Positions 9,801 to 15,599 of a stretch of DNA of 43,252 nucleotides are shown here, in pieces. The position numbers and the translations under genes were made by a program. Source of the DNA: Clostridia bacterium (GTDB lineage Bacteria; Bacillota; Clostridia; Christensenellales; Aristaeellaceae); assembly GCA_017430225.1 (NCBI GenBank), contig JAFRNK010000027.1, positions 1 to 43,252 on the forward strand, written 5' to 3'. The notes under the pieces were generated by a model that worked only from the letters and a program-made list of their open reading frames with translations, had not been told where the DNA came from and made no database searches. Position 1 is the stretch's first letter. Each line of letters begins with the position of its first letter.

Positions 9801-9960
9801 GTCCGGACGCGCTTGAAGCGCCGCCGCCCACGGAGTTCACGGCCTTGACGACCGGCTCCTTGGGCATCAGCAGGATCAGTGCCGCCAGGACGACGCCCAG
9901 GATGGCGATCAGCAGCAGCTTATCTTCTTTTTTATTATATCGGTTGTTGGATCGGCTCAT
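6880..9960 (-). CDS. Membrane-anchored CotH-kinase protein with three lamin-tail domains
   Basis: This predicted cell-surface protein has 1026 residues. After a short basic cytosolic head comes one membrane anchor (about residues 15-33). Three lamin-tail domains follow at about 54-165, 205-310 and 365-475, each opening with a segment like LYLSEIMSDN, LMINEVMPVP or VYIVEVLASA and containing DWxEx(W/Y)N. A chitobiase-like beta-sandwich (about 505-580, with the TVRYTTDGSVPT motif) comes next, then a CotH domain (about 600-960). The CotH domain shows the LLRNSGNDCVWTRMADGF, VYINGEYYGHYNMRERKDRF and WLIFDLDYGMF motifs, with the acidic and asparagine residues typical of the atypical CotH kinases that phosphorylate spore coat proteins. 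An in-frame extension upstream to 10203 would overlap queH and is rejected: the promoter at 10075-10103 and the ATG at 9960 (AAGGAAG 14 bases upstream) define the gene. It heads a six-gene run with DUF4956 and VTC genes. Confidence 0.9.
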   Translation of the reverse strand: MSRSNNRYNKKEDKLLLIAILGVVLAALILLMPKEPVVKAVNSVGGGASSASGLYLSEIMSDNASALPDENGAFADWLEVWNTSDHPIEMKNVGLSNRSDKIQFLFPEMTLEPGGRVIVFCDKVNRDDPAGTLHAKCKLSSLGCTVFLFDQHGVGLDQVTVPTLNADESYQRVSLHEWRKSDEYAPGYEKTPEGHIAYLDNFHIEADILMINEVMPVPKTGLRDEDGEFSDWIELYNAGTATLRLSDFALSDNEQKPLKWFFPEGAVIEPGQYYIVFCSGKNKMQQNGIPHTNYKLSGEGETIVLSTKAGELIDRVTVPNIGKDVSYGKNPGTSVWSVFQIATPGRPNNPQGMSDADRYMRQINESQVYIVEVLASADQVAPANGEAACDWVELYNAGASPYDLSLHGLSDNIGWPRKWQFPMGTTIYPGEYKIVRCDKSTSSGSGQSPHASFGITKSGGETITLSDPQGRVLDKLYISQMRTDVSYGRSLETNGFFYYDVPTPGLKNGVGFAGYSPAPTLSAKGGLYEGTLYVTIDVPEGTTVRYTTDGSVPTLENSSVYSVPLGFQNSTVLRARSFQSGLQPSDTVTASYIMNTYFTLPVVSVVVDPYDLYNETDGLFTAGPNLDKSKGIPFRNAIYRQFGKIPRPAYIEVFEQNGAGTVISQGIKIALGGDYSLDMPQKTLKIRAQAKYGEKYFEYPLFEDRPFTYYKSFLLRNSGNDCVWTRMADGFQSQLIDLLDTDIIHLAFKPVIVYINGEYYGHYNMRERKDRFCIAQWEGLDMELADQITILRASYSTVQGSNKEYRALLDRVKASSPGKNPADLQYILDNVDVDSYYDYLAIEMFFGNSDIGNTMFYRLPGPGQKWKWLIFDLDYGMFSSSFNSPKSYTKPKGMGDKLINNTIFLKLLENAEMKQKFLERLAYVYRTLTPQVMNDKLTQIKAILEPEMPMHFERWAPLNDKKINSDSPLSKDGALGYWNTRINRMRDTINRRHHFVWQYVKESFNLTNAQMLELFGEQPADPLAKK

Positions 9961-10074
9961 CGAATGAAATCCCGCTTCCTTCAAAATCTTGATCAGTCGT
10001 CTGTCACAGTGTTCAGGAGTTCCGCCGGACGCCGGTTGAAACGCGTTTCGGAACCCGCATGCACGACAGGATGC

Positions 10075-10103
10075 ATTATAACACAAATTCTGTACGGCGA
10101 CAA
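10075..10103 (-). promoter_or_regulatory. SigA-type promoter of the CotH-DUF4956-VTC-LRR(-sufCB) run
   Basis: On the minus strand a TTGTCG -35 box (10098-10103) is separated by exactly 17 bases from a perfect TATAAT -10 box (10075-10080). Transcription would start near 10068, giving a leader of about 108 bases before the ATG at 9960. No other convincing promoter was found in the short gaps between the six downstream genes. Confidence 0.8.
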
Positions 10104-10123
10104 CAGGAAGAAAGAATTTTACA

Positions 10124-10786
10124 TCAATTCTTTGTTTCAGGGTTTGACGCTTCCCGGTCCCGCTTTCTTTTTTCCGCCTGGGCTTTGGAATAGACGCAGC
10201 CACAGTAGTCCTGCCGGTACAGATGGTATTCGCCGCTCAGGCGGATGGAGCGCAGGTAGCCGTCGTGCTTCTTGAAGTCTGAAAACAGATAGGGGACGCC
10301 ATAGGCTTCCGCCAGCTCAGCGCCGATCCTGTTCAGCTTTTCGGCGTTTTTGTAGGGGCTGACCGAGAGCGTGGTGGTAAAGTAGTCGTAACTTCCCGCT
10401 TTTGCGGCGCGCGCGGTTTCTTCGAGACGCAGGCGGTAGCAGCGCGTGCAGCGCTCCCCGCCTTCCGGAACGTCTTCAAGGCCCTTTGCCAGTTCGAAAA
10501 AGCGCTCGTGCTCATAGGCGCCTTTTACGACCTCGGGCACTCCGGCCATCGGCATTTCGCCGGTCAGGCGGACGAGCTCGGCAAACCTGCGCTCGAACTC
10601 CGCTTCCGGCTCAATATTCGGATTATAGTAAAAGCACGTCACCTCGAACGCCTCCGTCAGCTTTTCAAGGCAGGCGGTCGAGCAGGGTGCGCAGCAGACG
10701 TGCAGCAGCAGGCGCGGGCGGACGCCCCGTCTGCGCAGGTTTTCGATTTCCCGGTCCATCAGGAGATCGTATCGGATTTTGGTCAT
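10124..10786 (-). CDS. queH: Epoxyqueuosine reductase QueH
   Basis: This cytosolic enzyme (formerly DUF208) carries out the last step of queuosine synthesis, reducing epoxyqueuosine to queuosine in tRNA; it is a non-homologous replacement for the cobalamin enzyme QueG. The 220 residues show the diagnostic cysteine sets: VCCAPCS (Cys31, Cys32, Cys35), CTRCYR (Cys113, Cys116) and YCGC (Cys195, Cys197), plus FKKHDGY and the YYNPNI segment. These cysteines bind an iron-sulfur cluster and a second metal in characterised homologues. The ATG at 10786 has GGAG about 6 bases upstream. It is divergent from the secreted protein gene at 10907. It ends just upstream of the CotH promoter, so it is not part of that operon. 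No other queuosine genes are in the window. Confidence 0.95.
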   Translation of the reverse strand: MTKIRYDLLMDREIENLRRRGVRPRLLLHVCCAPCSTACLEKLTEAFEVTCFYYNPNIEPEAEFERRFAELVRLTGEMPMAGVPEVVKGAYEHERFFELAKGLEDVPEGGERCTRCYRLRLEETARAAKAGSYDYFTTTLSVSPYKNAEKLNRIGAELAEAYGVPYLFSDFKKHDGYLRSIRLSGEYHLYRQDYCGCVYSKAQAEKRKRDREASNPETKN

Positions 10787-10865
10787 AACCGCTCCAAATG
10801 TAACGAATTCATTAAAATTGCCGAAACTATTGTTAAATCGGGAGAAAAACAGGGTTGAGTTGCGT

Positions 10866-10871
10866 TATAAT
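10866..10871 (+). promoter_or_regulatory. Probable -10 box for the secreted beta-sandwich gene
   Basis: A perfect TATAAT lies 35 bases upstream of the ATG at 10907 in the divergent gap shared with queH. No good -35 box stands at the right distance (TTGAGT at 10855-10860 is too close), so an activator or an extended contact may be needed. Confidence 0.5.
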
Positions 10872-10906
10872 AGTGTACAGCGATTCACGCGATGGAGGTA
10901 TTTCCG

Positions 10907-11665
10907 ATGAAGAGACTCAGTTTGCTGCTCGTGATCCTGCTTTTAGCGGCGGTCACGCTCCCGGGCGCACTTGGAGATGAAGAGCTCCAGGTGGGCGATT
11001 ACTACTGGGGCGGCTCGGAGCAGACATACGGGTATGATTATACAGAGCTTCCGCAGCTCACGTCCCTTACGCACAACTGCCCGAATACGGGCAAGATGCT
11101 GCCCGAGTACTTCAGTCCCTCGGTGACGACCTATCTGCTGACGGTCGCCAGCTGGGTGAGCCGGGTACAGTTTACGCCCGTGGCGAGCGACCCTTATGCC
11201 ACAATCTACGTCAACGGTACCATCGTCCGCAGCGGCGCGGCGTCCAACTACATCAAGATGACCGATAATCCGCAGCAGGTCCTGATCGACGTGGTCAGCG
11301 CCAATGGCCGGCGCACGACCTATACGGTGTACCTGCAGCGCAGGCCCAGCGCAAAGCGCACCCGCGTCTCAGCCGGTTATATCGAGAACATCTACCAGAA
11401 GAGCGGCAAATGGTATATCGACGCTGACCTGGGAACCGTCACCTACGGCAACGGCAACGAATCATCTTTTGTGAACAAGACTACGGATCATTACAAGTAT
11501 GCGTGTACGGACAGCTGCATCTTCTATTACGGTTCGATGTCTTCTCCGCACCGCGCTTACAATATCGCCGACTTCATGTCCCACGCTTCGGTCGGCAGCC
11601 TGTGCCGCTTCGTCTACATCGAGGACGAGATCGTCGCGGTGCTCCCGTACGCGCCAGATTATTAA
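10907..11665 (+). CDS. Secreted cadherin-like beta-sandwich domain protein
   Basis: This is an exported protein of 252 residues of unknown function. The N-terminus MKRLSLLLVILLLAAVTLPG is a classical signal peptide, with cleavage likely after ALG at about residue 23. Residues about 45-145 match the cadherin-like beta-sandwich pattern (PF12733 type): an LTSL opening, YFSPSVTTYLLTV, YATIYVNG, and a closing ANGRRTTYTVYLQR. The C-terminal 110 residues carry many Tyr and Ser, and two cysteines close together (in ACTDSC), and are not recognised. I start at the ATG at 10907, which has GGAGGT 7-8 bases upstream, rather than at 10892, where the ATG overlaps that ribosome binding site. It stands alone, with a convergent LOG-family gene only 10 bases beyond its stop. 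A wall- or matrix-binding role is inference. Confidence 0.8.
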   Translation: MKRLSLLLVILLLAAVTLPGALGDEELQVGDYYWGGSEQTYGYDYTELPQLTSLTHNCPNTGKMLPEYFSPSVTTYLLTVASWVSRVQFTPVASDPYATIYVNGTIVRSGAASNYIKMTDNPQQVLIDVVSANGRRTTYTVYLQRRPSAKRTRVSAGYIENIYQKSGKWYIDADLGTVTYGNGNESSFVNKTTDHYKYACTDSCIFYYGSMSSPHRAYNIADFMSHASVGSLCRFVYIEDEIVAVLPYAPDY

Positions 11666-11675
11666 TACATAAGTT

Positions 11676-12221
11676 TTACAGATTGTCAAGCATGCCGAGG
11701 AGGCTTTCCGGTGCCGTGGAGGTCACGAAGAGGTGATCCCACTTCGGTGCCAGAAAGCCTTCTTTTCGCATGTTTGCAAAGAAATCGAGCAGGGGATCGT
11801 AATATCCGGCGATATTCAGAATGCCGATGGGGCGTGCGACTTCCCCGAGTTGCACGGCGGCGCAGACGTCCGTGAACTCGTCCAGTGTGCCCATGCCCCC
11901 GGGGAACATGATGCAGGCGTCGCTGCGGGCGATCAGCCCGCGCTTGCGTTCGCTGACGTTGTCATGCAGCGTCTCGACGGAATCCGGCAGGCGCGGGCTT
12001 GCATCATACAGACTGCGGACAAACTCGCTGTATACCGTCGCGCCGTTGTTCCGCGCGGCCCACGCGAGTTCCGCCATCAGGCCGTCCAGGCAGCCGCCGA
12101 ACACGAGCGTACGCCCCTGGCGCCCGATCAGTGCGCCGAGCTGTTTTGCCGCCCGGACGTACTCCGGGTCAGCGCCGAGCGAAGAACCGCAGAAAACCGC
12201 GATGTTTTTGCAGAATCCCAT
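11676..12221 (-). CDS. LOG-family nucleotide 5'-monophosphate phosphoribohydrolase (TIGR00730)
   Basis: This cytosolic Rossmann-fold enzyme of the LOG/YvdD family releases the base from nucleoside 5'-monophosphates; the founding members activate cytokinins. The 181 residues begin with the typical IAVFCGSSLGADPEY. They also contain GGCLDGLMAELA, the conserved arginine stretch ERKRGL (residues 91-96) and the catalytic, phosphate-binding PGGMGTLDE (residues 107-115). A clear GGAGGT ribosome binding site precedes the ATG. It starts 14 bases after the secreted beta-propeller-like gene on the same strand and is probably co-transcribed with it. The bacterial role is usually nucleotide salvage or is unknown, and nothing here shows the substrate. 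Confidence 0.92.
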   Translation of the reverse strand: MGFCKNIAVFCGSSLGADPEYVRAAKQLGALIGRQGRTLVFGGCLDGLMAELAWAARNNGATVYSEFVRSLYDASPRLPDSVETLHDNVSERKRGLIARSDACIMFPGGMGTLDEFTDVCAAVQLGEVARPIGILNIAGYYDPLLDFFANMRKEGFLAPKWDHLFVTSTAPESLLGMLDNL

Positions 12222-12235
12222 GGTGATACCTCCAA

Positions 12236-13273
12236 TTACTTGATGCGGACTATCCGGTCCATAGGACTGGTTGAGGCGTTTGAGGGGTCCATATATTTCT
12301 GAGCGGCAGATTCGAAGAGGACATAGACTTCATCATGCGCCGTGCAGAGGCATTCGGTCATGGGCGGACAAATCATCATGCCGGCGAGCCGGTCGTTCAG
12401 CAGAAACCAGACCGGTACCTCCTGTCCGCTGACCGTGGTGTGCATATCCGGGTCTTTGGCGCGGGGATCGTCGAATCGGTACAGGATGGAAGGCGTTTTA
12501 CGCCCGTATGACTGGCTCAGCCAGACCTGGCCTTGCTGCATGGTCATTCCCTGGATGCGTTCAGTAGTTTCAAAGATCACGTCGGGGACTGCCGGACTGC
12601 CGACGCTCAATGCATGTTCCGAAAATTCGCCGTCCTGCAGGATATAGCCGCACAACCAGGCCTGCATCGTATCTTTGCCCAGGCGCAGCCGATGGCTTGC
12701 GTCCGTCTTATAACTGGTGCCGTACTGGAATTCGCCGACCCAGAGCACGCCGTCGGCATAACTGCAATAAGAGGCGTTGTTGGGCACGGGGATTTCCTGC
12801 TCGAAAGCGCAGTATGCCTGTTCAGGCAGGCTCAGGAACTTATCCATGGACAGCCTGTACAGCCGGTGGTTGTTGGCTACATAGATATCCTTGCCGGTGG
12901 CGCAGACGCCGCCCGCGTGGCCGGTATAAAGAGAACCGTCCATGTTTCTGAGCCGGACGGATTTGACGACGGCGCCGCTTTCTGCGTCCACGGCGATCAG
13001 TGCGCTTGCCATGTGCTCGTCCGTATGATATCCGGCGAACAGGAACCAGCCCTGCTCTTCCAGCCAGGTGATTCCCTGGGGGATCCAGTCCTCTTTCAGA
13101 CCCGGAACCAGCAGGGAAAGTTCTCCGGCTTTCGCGAGATCGGGATACTCCTCGAGGCTCTTTTCGCTGTCACAGACCGTTGCGGCCGTGTATCCGGGAA
13201 AATCAGAAGCCGGGGCGATTGCTGTGCCGCCAAGGATGAGTGACATCAGCAGGAAAACTGCCAGGAATCGCAT
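12236..13273 (-). CDS. Secreted beta-propeller-like protein of unknown function
   Basis: This is an exported protein of 345 residues. The N-terminus MRFLAVFLLMSLILGG is a signal peptide with cleavage near AIAPA. The mature protein shows repeated short segments of the type GxxWxxxxGWFLFAGY, GKDIYVANNHRLYRL, DGVLWVGEF, GQVWLSQSYG and DEVYVLFES. These look like blades of a six- or seven-bladed propeller, and the segment DWIPQGITW recalls SMP-30/YncE-like folds. No catalytic set was recognised. The ORF extends to 13309, but the ATG at 13273 has an AAAGGAAC box a few bases upstream and fits the signal peptide, so I use it. It precedes the LOG gene by 14 bases. Its promoter region overlaps that of the divergent glycerophosphodiesterase. 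Confidence 0.75.
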   Translation of the reverse strand: MRFLAVFLLMSLILGGTAIAPASDFPGYTAATVCDSEKSLEEYPDLAKAGELSLLVPGLKEDWIPQGITWLEEQGWFLFAGYHTDEHMASALIAVDAESGAVVKSVRLRNMDGSLYTGHAGGVCATGKDIYVANNHRLYRLSMDKFLSLPEQAYCAFEQEIPVPNNASYCSYADGVLWVGEFQYGTSYKTDASHRLRLGKDTMQAWLCGYILQDGEFSEHALSVGSPAVPDVIFETTERIQGMTMQQGQVWLSQSYGRKTPSILYRFDDPRAKDPDMHTTVSGQEVPVWFLLNDRLAGMMICPPMTECLCTAHDEVYVLFESAAQKYMDPSNASTSPMDRIVRIK

Positions 13274-13292
13274 AAGAGTTCCTTTCTGCCGA

Positions 13293-13321
13293 TTGTATTT
13301 TGTCGGCAATTACGTTATAAT
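13293..13321 (+). promoter_or_regulatory. SigA-type promoter of the glycerophosphodiesterase gene
   Basis: A TTGTAT -35 box (13293-13298) and a perfect TATAAT -10 box (13316-13321) are 17 bases apart, about 70 bases before the ATG at 13395. The complementary strand reads TACAAT across 13292-13297, a possible -10 box for the divergent secreted-protein gene (its -35, TTATAA, would sit 17 bases upstream). The two promoters would overlap. Confidence 0.75.
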
Positions 13322-13394
13322 GGATCATCATCACCGCACCCGTCCGGCCGGGAGAATAGGCGGGCGGACCCTGATCGGGGTCCGGAGGAAAGCC

Positions 13395-14123
13395 ATGCCT
13401 GATACATTGAAGATCCGTGCGCCGCACGTCAAAATGATCGCCCATCGCGGATTGAGCGGCCTTGAGAAGGAGAATTCCGCCGCTGCGTTCGTCGCGGCAG
13501 GGAACCGTCCTTATTACGGGATCGAAACCGACGTGCACCGCACAGCGGACGGCCAGTTCATCATCATTCACGACGAGTCCACGAAGCGCGTCTGCGGGGA
13601 TGAAATGATTGTCGAAGAGAGCCGCTTCGATACGCTGCGCAGGCTCCAGCTTCAGGACGTGTACGGCGGCTACAGCCGCGCTGACCTGGTGCTGCCGTCA
13701 CTCAGGGAGTACGTGGATATCTGCCATCATTACGGCAAAGTCAGCGTACTGGAACTGAAGAACCATTTCGCGACGGACGATATCCGGAAGATCGTTGATA
13801 TTGTCGCCGCCGGCGTGCAGCTGGAACACACGGTGTTCATTTCATTCGACCTGCCGAACATGATCGCCCTGCGCGAGCTGCTGCCCGGCCAGCCGCTCCA
13901 GTTCCTCACCGACGAATACAATCATGAGATTCTTGAAACGCTGCTCAGGCATCACCTGGACCTGGACGTGCATCGCAAAGCGGTGACCCGGGAAATGGTG
14001 GAAGAGCTGCACAGCCACGGCGTAAAGCTCAACTGCTGGACGGTGAACGATCCTGAAGAAGGAGAACGCCTGGCTGAATACGGCGTCGACTTCATTACAT
14101 CCAACATTCTGGAAAAGGAATAA
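13395..14123 (+). CDS. Glycerophosphodiester phosphodiesterase
   Basis: This enzyme hydrolyses glycerophosphodiesters from lipid head groups or teichoic acids to glycerol-3-phosphate and an alcohol. The 242-residue protein is a complete single GDPD TIM barrel: AHRG (His17, Arg18), EN (Glu25, Asn26), ETDVH (Glu43, Asp45), the catalytic HDES (His58) and, near the end, NCWTVND and GVDFITSN. There is no signal peptide, so it acts in the cytosol. The ORF could extend to 13068, but the ATG at 13395 follows GGAGG at 13385-13389 and matches the family start. The gene is monocistronic, with its own promoter at 13293-13321 and a strong terminator at 14138-14190. Confidence 0.93.
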   Translation: MPDTLKIRAPHVKMIAHRGLSGLEKENSAAAFVAAGNRPYYGIETDVHRTADGQFIIIHDESTKRVCGDEMIVEESRFDTLRRLQLQDVYGGYSRADLVLPSLREYVDICHHYGKVSVLELKNHFATDDIRKIVDIVAAGVQLEHTVFISFDLPNMIALRELLPGQPLQFLTDEYNHEILETLLRHHLDLDVHRKAVTREMVEELHSHGVKLNCWTVNDPEEGERLAEYGVDFITSNILEKE

Positions 14124-14137
14124 ACAGGCTTTGAATG

Positions 14138-14190
14138 ACACGGGGCTGCTGCCATACCCATAACGGGCATGCGCGGCAGCCCCGTGTTTT
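14138..14190 (+). terminator. Rho-independent terminator after the glycerophosphodiesterase gene
   Basis: Perfect 12-bp arms (14138-14149 and 14176-14187) are followed by TTT and a T-rich stretch. The loop contains a second small TGCC/GGCA pairing. The stop of the convergent permease gene is at 14202, so the hairpin may serve both strands. Confidence 0.85.
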
Positions 14191-14201
14191 GCTTCGAGAG
14201 G

Positions 14202-15581
14202 TTATTTCATGGCGGCCTTGCTCATGCCCGTCATGATGTATTTCTGGAGGATCAGGAACAGGAATACGATGGGGATGATCGCCATCACGGCGCCGGCCAT
14301 AATCTCGTTGAAGTTGGATACGTACTGGCCGGCATAGGTTTCCTTGAGGCGCTGGACGCCGACCGCGATGGTGCGGCTCGCTTCGGACTGCGTGACCATC
14401 TTGGGCCAGAAATAGCTGTTCCAACCATTGATGAAGCTGATGATGCTGACGGTGATCAGGGTGGGTTTACACATGGGGCACAGGACGTGGATAATCGTGC
14501 CGAAGCGCCCCATGCCGTCGATCTTGCCGGCTTCGATATAGCTGTTGTCTACTGCCATAAAGTTCTGGCGCAGCATGAAGATAAAGTATGCGCTGACCAG
14601 ATTGGGCAGCACCACGCCCAGCCAGGTATCGATAGCGTTCAGGCGTGCGATGATTACGTAGATCGGTACGAAGGTGACCTGGATGGGCACCATGAGTGCG
14701 CCCAGCACCAGCATGAACAGGACGTTCCTGCCCTTGAATTCACCCTTTGAAAAACCGTAAGCCGCCATGACGCCGATGGTCAGCTCGCCGGCCATCATGA
14801 TCAGGGTAGTCACCAGCGTATTGATCAGATACCGGCCGAACGGCGCTTTTTGAAGGACGTTCGGGTAGTTTTCCCAGATGAATTTATTGGGCCAGAGAGT
14901 CGGTACCGCGCGCAGCAGTTCGTCAGAAGTCTTGAACGAGGATATGATCATCCAGTAGATCGGGAAAAGCGAGATCAATACGATCAGGATACAAACTGCG
15001 TATTGCGCCACGGCGCGGTAAACCCCGTGCGCGATCTGCAGGTGTTCGTCAGCCCTTACAATGGGCGAGATAAAGCGCATATAGAGCAGGCATATCGTCA
15101 CTGCTGCGGCGATGACCAGCGCGATCCATCCGAAAGCCTGATAATTGTCCGCGATCAGGTTCAGCGCCTGTTTGAAGTTGTATTCCACAAAGTCCGGATT
15201 GAGCCGCGCTTCTTCCAGCGTTGCCGCACCGGGCGCAAAGCGGGCAAGCGTAGTGTGCCAGGTTATATTCCCGAAAGCCCAGCAGGCGAAAAGTACAAGC
15301 GCGATGATGGAGAACAAGACCAGCAGGTCAAAGAACCCGCTCTGGCGCATCCGGTGCAAGTGGGTACCCTGCAGCGGCTTTGCCTTGAGATTGCGGATGC
15401 CGTCTCGCCACATCAGGGGGATGGGCAGGAGTATCATCAGGGCCGCCACAGGCAGCAGCGCGTATTTCCAGCTGCCGGCCGGCTTCAGCGGCAGGCAGAA
15501 CAAGGCAAAGATCAGGAGTGCGAAGCCGATGATTTCACAGACAGCGCCGATCTGTTTCTGCCTGTTCAGTTTGCGTAACAT
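14202..15581 (-). CDS. Sugar ABC transporter permease, MalG/UgpE type with long N-terminal extension
   Basis: This is an inner-membrane subunit of a CUT1-type carbohydrate importer. Residues about 185-459 form the usual six-span permease: FPIYWMIISSFK, the ENYPNVL segment, and the ATPase-docking EAA loop EAGKIDGMGRFGTIIHVLCP near residue 365. The protein ends SKAAMK. The family norm is about 275-300 residues. Here about 185 extra residues precede the core, with about four or five hydrophobic spans and an extracytoplasmic stretch rich in charged and Ala residues (about 110-140). The extension is not recognised. A strong AAGGAGGGAG site precedes the ATG. It starts 18 bases after the partner permease. 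No ATPase is encoded nearby, so a shared MsmX/UgpC-like ATPase is probably supplied from elsewhere. Confidence 0.92.
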   Translation of the reverse strand: MLRKLNRQKQIGAVCEIIGFALLIFALFCLPLKPAGSWKYALLPVAALMILLPIPLMWRDGIRNLKAKPLQGTHLHRMRQSGFFDLLVLFSIIALVLFACWAFGNITWHTTLARFAPGAATLEEARLNPDFVEYNFKQALNLIADNYQAFGWIALVIAAAVTICLLYMRFISPIVRADEHLQIAHGVYRAVAQYAVCILIVLISLFPIYWMIISSFKTSDELLRAVPTLWPNKFIWENYPNVLQKAPFGRYLINTLVTTLIMMAGELTIGVMAAYGFSKGEFKGRNVLFMLVLGALMVPIQVTFVPIYVIIARLNAIDTWLGVVLPNLVSAYFIFMLRQNFMAVDNSYIEAGKIDGMGRFGTIIHVLCPMCKPTLITVSIISFINGWNSYFWPKMVTQSEASRTIAVGVQRLKETYAGQYVSNFNEIMAGAVMAIIPIVFLFLILQKYIMTGMSKAAMK

Positions 15582-15599
15582 ATCGCTTCTCCCTCCTTC

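Noticed and set aside
8611-9816. Plus-strand open frame of about 401 codons opposite the CotH gene
   Set aside because: No domain and no ribosome binding site; the minus-strand lamin-tail domains account for the coding signal.
9961-10203. In-frame extension of the CotH gene by 81 codons to 10203
   Set aside because: It overlaps queH on the same strand, runs across a strong promoter and lacks a CotH-family N-terminus; the ATG at 9960 directly before the membrane anchor is better.
10787-10860. Minus-strand promoter for queH (TTAACA with a weak -10)
   Set aside because: TTAACA is a good -35 but only poor -10 boxes lie 16-17 bases away, so I do not list it as a feature.
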